DNA from: Endomychus coccineus
Lineage: Eukaryota; Arthropoda; Insecta; Coleoptera; Endomychidae
Assembly: GCA_958510875.1 (NCBI GenBank)
Contig: OY294070.1
Coordinates: 117,222,703-117,286,702, forward strand
Direction of reading: 5' to 3'
Length of the DNA: 64,000 nucleotides
Position numbers and translations under genes: made by a program. Of the stretch, positions 46,261-58,103 are shown piece by piece; position 1 is the first letter of the stretch; each line of letters opens with the position of its first letter. Under the pieces are notes generated by a model. The model saw only the letters and a program-made list of their open reading frames with translations, was not told the origin of the DNA and did not search any database.

Positions 46261-48165
46261 GTCTCTTTAGTCAATGGTTACGTAAGCTGCATATTGTGTA
46301 TTTACAAAGTGACACCTGGGAAGAAATGTCAATTGTTAAAATACTCTACAGTCATTGTATTAAGAGCAGCTAATTTCTATGTGTTCAACAAGGATCCTTG
46401 AAAACTTGAAAGAAAATATACCAATACAGAACGTGCTAAATTTAAGCGCCTATTCAAACTTTTGATTGTCTTTATCGCTTGATGGCGGTAGTTACATCAT
46501 GCTACGTAGTCTATATCAGGCGCGAAGAATCATGGCACCTGACACGTGGGTTAAATATATGAGCTGTTTCCATATCTCGCGAGAGTGATTGATTTTTGTC
46601 ATTACTAATAAGTGGTTAGTGTGTGATGGAGACGTCGACGAATAAGGTGATGTTGTTTATAATGAGCACAACCAAAGTAGGCTGATTAACCTGTTGCGGT
46701 CAAAACTACACGACGATGGGATTAAAACTCTTCAAGCTCAGACGATGCTGAAGTGTTGATCTTACAACAGCCTTTGAAAAATTTGAAACAACCACTGTCG
46801 GTATCATTACCGAAAACTTCTAATGGCAAAAACTGAGCTTTATCCGAAACAAATCGTATGCTTCTATTCCGCCAAATTGTATCATCAGTATTTACATGTT
46901 AGTTTCATTGACAACAGTTTCTTACTTTATAAAACCTCTGAAAACGTTTTTAGCAGATTTAATATCCTTACAACCTTCGCTTACGTTTCAAGTTTTGATT
47001 TAAAATAATTGATATGATTAATTTACTGATAAGAGAATTATTCGTTAGTGTGTTAAAGAAGAATACAATTCATGCTTGGTTATTTATTATTGGTAGGAGA
47101 TTAGCAATTTTCCCTAGCACCCAGTCTTACCAATTTTTTTTCTGTTATGAGTTATATAATGTCTGCCACGTAATGTCATCGTGATATCCCACTTAGAATT
47201 GGTTACTCACCTGAAAAATACATAAAATTAGACTGGAAGTTCAACATTTAAACAGAAAGATATAGAACGAATAAAATAATATAACCAAATAAAATACGAA
47301 ACACTTAAACAAATATAAGATTCAAGATTTCAGCATAACATGATAAAGTTCCACTAAATGTCATGATTCCATAACCTAGATAAATAAAACAAAACACTAA
47401 TGATAATCTCTTCCAGTTGTCGACAACTATATTTTCTTCTAAACGTCGAGAACTGATGTTCTTTGTAAACATAGAACAGTTTAGCGGTGATGTGGAGCAC
47501 ATTCCGATTAAAATACACAACAAACAGTTAAATTAGTGTAAATCAAAAAATAATCAAATAAATCCCGTTGACGCTCCAGAGTATCATAAAGATATCAGAA
47601 AAACTCTAAAATAATACGTAAGATATAAACAAATCAACATTAATTAATAAGGAGTTGGAGAAAAATATTCACTGAGAGTGAATTAGAGTGAAATTGCAAA
47701 CATCTGACATTTCAAAATTGGACGCAAGGAATCGCAACGCTCTAACAATATCTGCTCCGTTATTTCCGGTGCAAGATTCCGAACATGTTAAATTTATATT
47801 TGGTATCTTGGTGTTGCCACAGACTACAAAGATATGACATGCATCAAACTCATAATTAATAAGCAGGCTCGGAACCAGTGGCGTGTTTTTATTTATCATC
47901 ATTTCTTAACGAGATGGTTTTATTGATATAATCAATACACCAGCTACAAAACGACTAATGAATGAATTTCTTAGCAGCGTACACATATTATCTATAATTA
48001 GACTACATAGAATTTGAATTAGTCGGTTAGTTGTGAGCTATTATCCGAACAAGTTCTTACAACCTAAAAAGAATTTTTCGACAAGATTGAAATAGCTTCG
48101 ATTAACTTTGATATCACATATGGTTCATTGAACTAGGCAGATCAAACGGAGGGTTAAATAAAGAA
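46261..48165. other. No gene recognised
   Basis: 1.9 kb of spacer. Minus-strand frames at 47305-47523 and 47669-47902 (CHIFVVCGNTKIPNINLTCS) show no domain I know. No RNA gene seen. Confidence 0.4.
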
Positions 48166-48169
48166 TTAA

Positions 48170-49254
48170 CACATTGACTGCCACGACCATTTCACAAAAA
48201 CTGGGCCAAGACGTCACGGTATAAAATCAGAAAAATGTAACCGAATTGTTCATTAAACATTTTTTGGCATTTGTCTTCGATTCAGATTGCTTTTATTACA
48301 AGAAACGCTCACGCGCATTATCTAGTGATGGTCGTCTCGGAAATGAAGTTCTGCTTTGGCCGCCTAGCACGAGGTAACTCGTGGTGACAACATGCATAAA
48401 GAACAAATGCTGAAAGTACGTAAAAGAAATGGAAAAGAGTCCCGAAAAACAGATATAATCAAAGATTACATACAACGCTGGAATGTCTGGCATAGACCAA
48501 TCCGACCAAATGCTCAGCTACTATAGCGCGCTAAAATTAGATGGACGAAAAAAGTTGCATTGCACATATTCGAAATATACATCCATAATGTATACCTGCT
48601 TTACCGCCAAATTACAGGCGACACAATGAAATCTTTTCGTGAGCATTTGTATGCACACTTATTGGTAATAAAATGCCAAAAAGCAATAAAACTCCACCTG
48701 AAAATTTCCATCATTTAGTAAGCATACCAATATGTGAGGATAAAATAGGACTAATGACCGCAGTGTAGTGGGGCTCCCCCTGATAAGAAGAACCAACCTC
48801 ACGGGGGAGAGGTTTTAGTCGGTGAGAATCCGGCACACCCGTGGCACGGGTCCCGAGGCGTCTATGCAAGATTTCCCCTTCTATACGCAAAAAAAGCATA
48901 CCAGCATTAGAGGAAAAGCATGTCGCGTATGCACTAGAAACAAAATTAGGCGAGAAACTAGATATTTCTGCGCTGCATGTGCTGAAAATCCACCTTTGTG
49001 TAGAACAATGCTTTAAGAAATTTCAAGAAAATTAAAACGTTTCATGTCGTAACTTTTCTGAGACAAAATGAGAAAATTCAAATTGTGACGCCTTTGTCTC
49101 CCCGGAATTGCAATATCTATGCAAAAACCACGAACTAACTCGTTAGGGGCACCGAAAAGAAGTATTTCCAGACTGGATTAACTCGTGGTGGGCATCTGGA
49201 TACAGACAGTCAACCACAAGTTATTTCGTGCTGGGCAGTCAACTGATCGGTAGA
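48170..49254 (+). mobile_element. piggyBac-like element, internally deleted, TTAA ends
   Basis: TTAA at 48166-48169 is followed by CACATTGACTGCCACGA. The right end has TCGTGCTGGGCAGTCAA before TTAA at 49255-49258, giving a shared inverted TTGACTGCC. Inside are broken frames of a piggyBac transposase: MSGIDQSDQMLSYYSALK (about 48483), VYLLYRQITGDTMKSFREHL (about 48590-48650) and the C-terminal zinc-binding domain CRVCTRNKIRRETRYFC...CAENPPLC (about 48920-49005). The N-terminal half with the first catalytic aspartates is missing. About 1.1 kb, not autonomous. Confidence 0.85.
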
Positions 49255-49258
49255 TTAA

Positions 49259-50130
49259 CAACTCCCCTAACCATCCTTATGTTATGAAAATTTGTAATTA
49301 TTCAATGTTAAAATGTGTAATTATTCACCATTGAAAAAAGAACCAATTTTATGGGCCAAATAATTGTAAATTTAGAAATTATTGAACATATATTTATCCA
49401 ACATACATTTTAGGAGGAAGAAAGTCGTTTTGTCAGCAATTGTAAACCAAATCGCAAAAACGAGCATTATTGTGCGACATAAAACTCACATGACGTTAAC
49501 GATATTGAAAACCAACCCCACTTTCGAATAAAATTATATAACTATTTGTAATTTCTGCTTTTTTATGTCTTTATTCTGTGCAAGAAGTTCTAGACTTATT
49601 GATTCTGTGGTACATTTTGACAGTTCATGTGACAGCGAGTGCCAGTTTGTCAACCAGACAGCACTGTTAGTATGAAACAAGAGTTGAGAAATACAATATG
49701 TACTGCATTTGTTTAAAATTCCAATGTAACTTAGAGCGTAATTAAACGTTTTTCATTAGTGGTTTCTAAATCATTTCCAATATATTTTATATTTCTAAAA
49801 TCATGTACAATCGACCCGCAGGACTGTCCAGAAGCTATCTCACTGATAAAAGTGAGACAAGTCACCTGATCAATTGATCACAGTTTTTTTTACTTTTTGA
49901 CAAAACTAGATATGGATGATTGTGATATATTATTTACTAGCTGTAGTTAGCGGACAACTTAGAAATTGAAAATTTATTCGACTTGACAACATATGTATGT
50001 CTTCAAACTCTGTGTTTTATATTAATGTATTATTATATTTTGCCGTCGGGTAAACTGTAAAAATCGTTGTCTCAACGAACCGTCCTTTCATGGAATAGCA
50101 GAATTAATAATAATTAATTATGTGTGATCA
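49259..50130. other. No gene recognised
   Basis: AT-rich spacer; nothing supported. Confidence 0.45.
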
Positions 50131-50169
50131 TGTCACGTCACACTTCGATGTCATAAATGTCACGTCATT

Positions 50170-50391
50170 AGGGGCGAGGAAGGTGGTGACATTTAAAAGT
50201 AATCGACCAATATTTGCGTCAAACCATAGTTTTCGGGGTCGGTCAGATAAATAGTGACACACATATTGCCTTTCAAGTCCAAGTTCAGTCTTGGGAGTGC
50301 CATGGTGAGGTGGGAAGGGGATGATATGTGAAAATAATCTAAAGCGACCGGTATTAGTTCCGATTCCACAGCTTTCGGGGTTGCTTTGATA
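50170..50391. repeat. Diverged direct duplication
   Basis: CGACCAATATTTGCGTCAAA (50205) and its partner CGACCGGTATTAGTTCCGA (50345) are each followed about 25 bp later by TTTTCGGGGTCGGTCAGATA or TTTCGGGGTTGCTTTGATA: two related units 135-140 bp apart, less AT-rich than the flanks. The open frame across them is a by-product. Confidence 0.55.
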
Positions 50392-51468
50392 GTCCAGTCG
50401 CACGATCACAACAGTTGATTTGAAAATTTGATGTGGCTAATTTGTATGTTATCTTATGTTTTTGGATGCTCTAAAAAAGGGAAAAATAAAGATTCGGAAA
50501 AGAACCAAATTCGACATTAAGTTAGAGCCCTCCATTACACGAATTTTGAGATATTGTAGATCAACTTTGCTCGAGTAGAAGTCTAGATATTCATGAAAAT
50601 GTGTTTGGGCCTGTAGCAGGCCCAATTTTGGGCTCATCGTAAAAATTCAAAATTCAGTGGAAAGTAGATGATAGTTTACATGATAATTTTGTTCTTTGAA
50701 TCACTCTATATTTTTTCAATGATGGCTAGGTCACACTATTGGATTTAGATAGAGAAAGTCATCTACTTTCCATTAAACTTCGTTTTTTAGGTTGGACCCA
50801 AAATTGGGCCCGCTGAATATCTAGACATCTACTCAAGTAAAATTGATCTTCAATAGCTCAAAATACGCGTATTAAAGAGCTCTAACAGTATCTTGAATTT
50901 GTTTTTTTTTTCGAATGTTCTAACCTCAAAATTTCTCCAATTTTCCGAGGTCAAACATTTTCATAGTCCCGTCAAAATTCGGCATTTATGGCAAAATGTG
51001 ATTTGTTATTTTAGGTAATATTTGTCAAAATCTACCTAATACATTTTGTTTTGAGTCAAAATATGCATTTTTCAGCGTGCAATCGCAGTTTTACGGTTTT
51101 TCGCGAAATTCAAACAACATATTTTTACAATCTTTTATCTATTTCACGAACAATATTTTGTAAACCGAAAAAAAATCACAAAATTGGCCTTATCTCGAGC
51201 CCATAACCATCAAATGACTTCTACCTTGGCTCATTCGACGAGTATTCAAATTATCTATGACTTTGATCACTTGTATTTTTTTGATTAGAGGCTTTATGTC
51301 AAAATTAATTTAAATAAATGGAAAAACCCTGAAAATTTCCAGTTTTTTTCGACAAAATGGCCATAACTTTTCTAGCTGCATTTTCTGATTAAAAGTGCTT
51401 TTTATTCATTATTCTATAAAAAAGAAGGATTTGATCACATTCCAGTCATATCAAATTTTGCCGGATAA
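50392..51468. mobile_element. Long-inverted-repeat element, copy 2
   Basis: Direct-orientation copy of the element at 1024-2324. It shares the left end GTCCAGTCGCACGATCACAA, GATTTGAAAATTTGAT, TTTGTATGTTATCTTATGTT, GCGTGCAATCGCA, TTTTTTTCGACAAAATGGCC and the right landmark CAAATTTTGCCGGAT. The outermost right end is missing, the left arm is shortened, and a 60-bp stretch near 51210-51270 is absent from copy 1. Confidence 0.82.
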
Positions 51469-52600
51469 TATGAATAATTATTAAATTTGACGGTTTCAAT
51501 AAATCCTACTGCAGATAATAATTAAATTTTATTAAACGCATATTTCGACCATGTACTCGAAATTAATCTTTTCAAACAAATTGAATTATAACAGGTACGC
51601 TTGTTCAAAATTCAACTTATCTTTCGACATTAAACTCAGTTTGTACGTCGTAAATGTAGTGTTCCATATTAATATTTATTTATTTATCTGGAACTGAACC
51701 GTTACAACTTGAGTTCTGGCGTAATCTAAAGTAAATATAAGTGATAAAACTAGAAAATCACAGCGAAGAGCGTGGTATCCGAATCTCTGCATAGATTCAA
51801 TTCTACGTATGTTCATATATCCAACAAGGAAAATTCAACAATATCACCGTTTAGTTGTATTTGTTTTCAACATTGTCGCGCTACTGTTTAGTTAATTTCT
51901 ATTTGTAACTTTGGCCGGCAGTCGAGTTGTCTGTGTCTGTAGTAAAAAGATGACATAACTGTTTCATCTGCACTCCGTACTAAAATAATCAAAGCACCTG
52001 CGTTATTTGCTTCCATTATTTATAGAAGATCACGCACGCTTGATTATGTCTGCCCAGTCCAGACAGCTTTGCTTTTCCTTGTTGATATTTACGGGGCGGA
52101 GCAGCGTTTTATCATCTTAGACATTATATATCCTCTAAAAACATTCAACAGCACATTTTTTTCATATACGCAATGGGTATGTATGTCTCCTCCTGTTATA
52201 AATGAGACAGAATCAGTAATCAGGATATTTAAATAGGTAGGTATATCGCTAAAGAACGAGGTTATTAGTGATTGTACAGCGTACGTAGAAGCTCAAGATA
52301 TGTTATTATTATCTGTAAGGTGATCAGAATGCTTACATGAAAGCGAAAATACTTTCAACCTCATTTATCTTTTTTTAAGGTTTATCAATCTATTCATATA
52401 TCTCTCAGATAAAATCTTCCTTCGCTACACATTGATAAATATCTAATAATACTTTGGAATGGGACGTCCAAACCCCGGTCGTTTTGAAACCAAATTGTAA
52501 CATCATTTTTTTGAAAAAAAAAGAAGAATTAAATTACGTCCCAACTTGACAGAACTATATTTGAATACCACATCATTTTTTTGAAAAAAAAAAGGACAAT
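51469..52600. other. No gene recognised
   Basis: AT-rich spacer; CATCATTTTTTTGAAAAAAA occurs twice (52500 and 52571) as a small direct repeat. No gene seen. Confidence 0.45.
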
Positions 52601-53140
52601 TTTAGGTACCGGAGGGTATAAATATTATGTTTCCCTTTTCTTATTATATTTTGAATCATTTGTTTGTTGTAATTGTTCTGTCGCGATTTTGTCTATTTTG
52701 CTAGCTTTTATTTTCTACAAAATGGCAATCATAAGCAAAAGGGGAAAATGTATGATGCACAACAACGCTGCAAGACCAGAATTTATGGAAATAACGAGCA
52801 TTTCCACGGGAGCATCGCTGCATATATGGAAGCTGCAGTGATAAAAACATTAATAAAGAGAAGGTGTGATGAAATGATGGAATCCACGACTGGTATAAAA
52901 AATCACTGTGTATCAGGGACCTCATTACATGCAAAAGCTGCATTACCGAACCATTCCGCCTTCAAGAAAACTATTGAGAGGACAAGAAACCAAAACAAGC
53001 TCCTCCTACCACAATTAGTTCTCAAGAACACATTATCCCAGAAAAACATAAAGTGTATGTAGGGGCATATAATGTTGAGGAACATTTTGTTTTGACTAAC
53101 AGTGGATCGTATCCGAAAAGAATAATAATAATTTATGGGA
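52601..53140 (+). pseudogene. FLYWCH/MULE transposase, N-terminal fragment
   Basis: In two frames the sequence reads CKTRIYGNNEHFHGSIAAYM, EAAVIKTLIKRRCDEMMEST, GTSLHAKAALPNHSAFKKTI and ERTRNQ, then KVYVGAYNVEEHFVLTNSGS. This is the FLYWCH-type zinc-binding N-terminus (with the H-x-H-like EHFHG) and the linker seen before MULE transposase domains. The DDE/MULE core does not follow; a foldback element does. It could belong with 56248-57280 or to a separate insertion. Confidence 0.7.
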
Positions 53141-53412
53141 GCTAGCAGGAGCTGTATATGTATTTTGAAACCTCAATATTGATTTCAAGCCTGATGTCAT
53201 TCCCATCATCATGGGAAAAATTGGAAGTGATAATTTTGCACAAAGCGGGGATCATAGGTTGGCACTACTGGAACAACTATTCTCCGATATGCCATAATAG
53301 TTCAGTCCATAAACTGGGGAACTTTCTAAAAAAAAGCAGAGTGTCGCTTCGGAAAAATTCTTTTTGCATGATTTTCTGTGGCCGACGTGGATCATTCGTG
53401 AGGGTTGAGCTA

Positions 53413-54940
53413 AGCTGCTATGGCCTCCCATTCTCCCCTGAACGTTAAATAAACCCTATTTTCATTCCCTTCATTTTCCCGGAAAACTCATTCTATGGGC
53501 GGAAAATCAGGGAAATTTCGTAATTATAATACAAAATTGCTTATTTTTCACGCGATTATAGTTTTATACATAAAAGATAATGTTGGCAGGTGCGTATTTC
53601 GATCCAAAGTAGACCAAAACCAGGAAAATTTGCGGAAGACTAGGAAACTTGTGGTCGCTGATTACGAATTTGATAATTAAAAAGTTGATAAATATAATTT
53701 TCCGGGAAAACGAAGAAATTATTTTTATGATTTCCTTTTTTTAATGTAATTTTTTGAGTGTCGTGTTGATTAACATTTGTGTTTTCGATGTGCACGTTAA
53801 ATTACGAAAATGGAAAGTAATGTAAAAAAAAAATTTGTTCGAAAATTCCGGAAAAATGAAAAAAAAAATTACAAGGAACACTCTAACATCATTGAAATTA
53901 TCGTGTGATAAGTGGCTATAGGGGTTTTTGTGGTCGCTGATTACGAATTTGATGATTAAAAAATTGATAAATATTATTTTCCGGGAAAATAAAGAAATTT
54001 TTTTTATGAATTCTTTTTTTTATGTAATTTTTTGAGTGTCGTGTTGATTGGCATTTGTGTTTTCGATGTGCACGTTGAATTACAAAAATTAAAAGTAATG
54101 CTAAAAAGAATGTTTGAAAATTACGGAAAAATTAAAGAAAATTATAAGGAACACTCTAACGTCATTGAAACTATCGTGTGATAAATCGCTATAGAGGTTT
54201 TTGTGGTCGCTAATTATCAATTTGATAATTAAAAAGTTGAAAAATATCTTTTTCCGGGAAAATGAAGATTTTTTATGAATTCTTTTTTTTAATGTAATTT
54301 TTCGAGTGTCGTGTTGATTAGCATTTGTGTTTTCGATGTGCACGTTGAATTAAAAAAATTAAATGCAATGTAAAAAGAACAATTGTATGAAAATTCCGGA
54401 AAATGAAAGAAAATTACAAGGAAAAACACCCCGTCATAGAAATTATCATGTGATAAGTCGGTTTAAATAAACAGTTACAAACTTGTGTAAATTAAAACAA
54501 AGATTCTTGTATTTTTAACATTTTCCTTCATTTTCCACATAATCCACATAATGTTATTTTCAAAAATTTTTGATGTCAAATTTGTAGTCATCGTAATGAC
54601 GTGGAAAGATTTTATTTTCAGGTTTCCACAGTTTTCCGCAAATTTTCCTGGTTTGGTCTACTTTGGATCGAAATACGCGACTACCAACATTTTTTATGTA
54701 AAAAACTATAATCGCGTGAAAAATGAGCAATTTTGTATGAAAATTACGAAATTTTCCGCTCATTGAATGAGTTTTTCGAAAAAATGACATCGTATTCGTG
54801 TTCAGCGACCAATGAAACCTACTAGTACCAATTTTGGAGGTTTAATTTTAATTTTGTTATACATAAAAAATTATCTTAAAAGAGGGGGTGAAAATAGGGT
54901 TAATTTAGCGTTTAGGGGTGAATGGGAGCCCACAGCAGCT
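53413..54940. mobile_element. Foldback element with TA duplication and internal tandem repeats
   Basis: The ends read AGCTGCTATGGCCTCCCATT and, inverted on the right, AGCTGCTGTGGGCTCCCATT, with TA on both sides (53411-53412 and 54941-54942). A second block of inverted similarity lies further in: GATCCAAAGTAGACCAAA at about 53600 and TTTGGTCTACTTTGGATC at about 54653. Between the arms are three direct repeats of about 275 bp. No transposase frame. Non-autonomous, 1528 bp. Confidence 0.88.
53653..54475 (+). repeat. Three tandem repeats of about 275 bp inside the foldback
   Basis: Units start GGTCGCTGATTACGAATT (53653), GGTCGCTGATTACGAATT (53932) and GGTCGCTAATTATCAATT (54205). Each contains TTTTCCGGGAAAA, GAGTGTCGTGTTGATT, TTTGTGTTTTCGATGTGCAC and a run ending in AAGGAACACTCTAAC or a variant. 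Confidence 0.88.
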
Positions 54941-54942
54941 TA

Positions 54943-55822
54943 TAATTTTTCCGATACGACGCCCTGCTTTTTTTAGAAAGTCGGCCAAATTTCCCAGCTT
55001 ATTGAGTGGACTGTCAATGAAAGAGAATCTTGAATAACGTACTCTGTCGCAAAAGATGTAAGCCATCAGGTGATCCAAATTTCAACATACTACTCGAGGA
55101 TCAAGGTGTATGAAAACAACTAATTATAAACATCTGATTCGAATTAAATTTAAAAAAATTCTTTTTATACCTTTCATTTGGTATAATTGAGGTAAGAGAC
55201 TATAAAGAATTTGAAATCTATTCAAAAGATCGCGTATAAAATATCCAGCGATTTAACTTTTTACATTATTTATTCTGAACTTAAAAATTCCGAATTTGCA
55301 TTGAGTTGCAATTTGAATAAATTATACAACAATCCGATACTTTGTTTCTTCGCACAATTCTGATTTTGCACAATGGACATTTACTTAATCATAATAAAAA
55401 CTGAAGTGCCAGATAAATCTCCAATACTCACGAGAATGCCTACTTCTTTGCTTTGTAGCCCAAGGCTCTGAATAAATATGAAAGGACGAACGGATGTTGT
55501 CTTGCCCTCAAACAGGTTTTATTTAATATGTAGTACCAAATTATAGTGCACACACCTTTAACAGCTATAAATTAAAAACCTATAATCTCGAATCTAATAT
55601 ACGATCGCATAGTCTTGTGGTCAACCCCTTTTCAAACCTATCGATACGATTTCTTTACCAAAAGATAAGTGCGTTCGAAAAACGGGAGCTGCAGAATACG
55701 AAATGTGTTTCGCCATTCCGAGAATTAATTTCGGATCAACGTACAAAATACAACTTTCATTGGAGCGAAATTTTATAACAATGGTAACCATCATACTGAC
55801 CATGCTCTTTACAAGGGCATCT
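54943..55822. other. No gene recognised
   Basis: Spacer; open frames at 55621-55803 (minus) and 55703-55906 (plus) overlap each other and show no domain. Confidence 0.4.
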
Positions 55823-57316
55823 ACGACTAGCGCGCAGCTTATTAAATATAATCCCCTTCTTATACCACCAGCCCGCGAGCTACCTGCCGTATACCTGCAC
55901 CCGTAACCTTCTTTTATGTGATCAAAACAAAATTAAAATGCACTTTTTTTTTGCAAATAATTTTTTTTTTCATTCATCAAATAATAAAAAAAAGAGGATC
56001 TTAGCCTTTTTTGATTTTTTTTCCTAACTTGAACCAAACTCATAATATACATTGGTATTCAATATAAGCATAGATATGGTACGGCTGATAGATTCTTTTG
56101 CAAACATTTTTACTTTGTGTTTTTTTGTGGGGTTATTTAGATAATTATGAACAAATGATTTGATTAAAAAAAGCCCATCATCATGATATGTTATGCAATC
56201 AATTACTATTTGGACTTATTTTCTCAATTTTTTTCTAATTTTCAACCATGTTATCTATGTTAAGTGCAAAATGGAAAGGGTTACGTGTGATCGATAACTA
56301 TAGATCTAGAAAAGACCGTGCAATTAATGCAGGCCAACGTAGGAGGTATGTATATATAAGTTGCAATGACGCCGTCGAATCATTCACACAAGAAGATCCC
56401 AATTTTCAGCAATTCCAAGTGACATTGCAGAAACTCATGAACGTATTGATTGAATGATCCAGAATGATCAGATTTCTACTCCAGACAATGAAAGTATGAT
56501 CCTTATCAACGATCCTGTCAACCAAAAAATATTGCTTGGAACTATTCAAAGTCTACAGTTCTTATGCCAAATGAGAACGATCTATATGGACGGCACATTT
56601 GATTATTGTGTCCAACATTTCCAGCAACTTTTTATCATCCATGGAGTGAAAAACAACAACTAAATACCGCTGTTGTTTTGTTTGTCAAAAACAACTTACG
56701 ACATTTTATTTCAATCGATAATTGATAAACTTTGGAAAATCCGTGGATATTTTTTCCATACAAGGTTATTGTGTATTTTGAATAGGCAATTCAAGATTAG
56801 TTGAGATCACGTTGGCCTGGGTTGATGAACCATGGCTGTTTATTCCACCTCACCCAGGCGTGGTTCAGGAAAATTCATGAATTTGGTGTCGTTCGAGAAT
56901 ACAAGAATAACCAATCTGTAATTGGAATGTGGCTCAGATGGACATTTGGCATACCTTTTCTACGACCAGACGAGGTACAAGAAGCCTATCGTATCATGGA
57001 ACCGTACGTTGGTTATTTTTCACAATTGGAAAAATTTGACGGTTATTTGAAAACAAATTACATGTATAACGACGCAAAATATTCACCACAGATATGGGCA
57101 ACAGACAATATTTGGAATTGCGAAACAACAAATGCATGCGAATCATTTCATTCGCACTTTAACATATGCTTTTCCAGTGCGCATCCAAACATTTATGAAT
57201 TCGTCGGAGATTTAAAAGAATTTATTGTGGAAGCACAAATATGTATACCGCAGGAAGCTCGCGCGCTAGTCGTATACTGACCCTAGCGGCTTTAAGAGGC
57301 TTTGCGCGCTAGTCGT
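55823..57316 (+). pseudogene. MULE-type transposase relic with a possible 14-bp inverted repeat
   Basis: Three broken frames (56248-56457, 56454-56663, 56801-57280) encode a Mutator-like transposase: ILINDPVNQKILLGTIQSLQ, TIYMDGTFDYCVQHFQQLF (first catalytic D in MDGTF), HGVKNNN, then after a gap SRWPGLMNHGCLFHLTQAWF, RWTFGIPFLRPDEVQEAY and CETTNACESFHSHFN, with the E/SFH region typical of MULEs. ACGACTAGCGCGCA at 55823-55836 recurs inverted at 57303-57316, and once more at 57261-57273. It may mark the element ends, but no 9-bp duplication is apparent. Confidence 0.78.
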
Positions 57317-57556
57317 CGAATGCACTTTACAATTGAGTTGGAGGTAGGAAGAGGTGTATTCCTGAATAGGTACCATGACTTGCAAATGTGTCGTAGTGCC
57401 CTCCCCTACTTTCAACAGCGCTCCAACAGCCCGGCAGATAGTGCAGTCTGTCTATTGACCTCGAGGGCCCATAGTAAATTGGGTCCAAAGTTGTCCAAAA
57501 ACGTTTGTTTCCATTTTACTCTGTCATGGTACCATAAAATGAAGAACAAAATTTAA

Positions 57557-58103
57557 ACAAAAGTTGTAGAACTATTAAATACGGATCGATCTGTGAAAAT
57601 CCGATGTCAAAAAATTTGAAAATAAATTATTTATCTGCAAAAAACCGTTAAAAATCGCGTTTTTTTGAAACGCTCATATCTCCGTGAAAACAAATCATTT
57701 TTTCACGAAGCTTGGTGAAAGTGTAGCTGTTTACTAACTAAAAAAGATCGTTTTCAAAAAATTTAGAAATATCAAACTTTTTGCAAAAATTGATTTTTTT
57801 GAAAAAATCTTGATAGCTCATGCACGCTTTCATATTTAGAGTCAATTTTGAGCTTAAAATTTTCTTGAAATGTTGTACTAACATTTTTATTTATTGCGCG
57901 CTTTTTAAATTGATCGTTAATATGCGAAAGATCGGTTGAAAAATCGTTTTTTTCTAACAACTTCTTCACGCAGAAATTGCTAATAGTTTTCGCTATTACA
58001 GAGTTCTTGGTTTTCAATTTTGTTAACGTGGTGTGGGCTTTTAGTAGTCCACTAATTCTTGTTTTTGAGATTTCGTTTACCATTGCTGACAAAACGTATA
58101 TGT
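57557..58103. other. AT-rich stretch with a long minus-strand frame, function unknown
   Basis: The minus-strand frame 58152-57772 (KAHTTLTKLKTKNSVIAKTI, NDFSTDLSHINDQFKKRAIN) is lysine- and asparagine-rich, and its first codons come from the neighbouring hAT terminus. It may be part of an older element that the hAT entered. I do not recognise a domain. Confidence 0.3.

Noticed and set aside
50128..50409. 93-codon minus-strand frame as a small gene
   Set aside because: It spans two diverged repeat units and so looks like a frame that the repeat happens to keep open.
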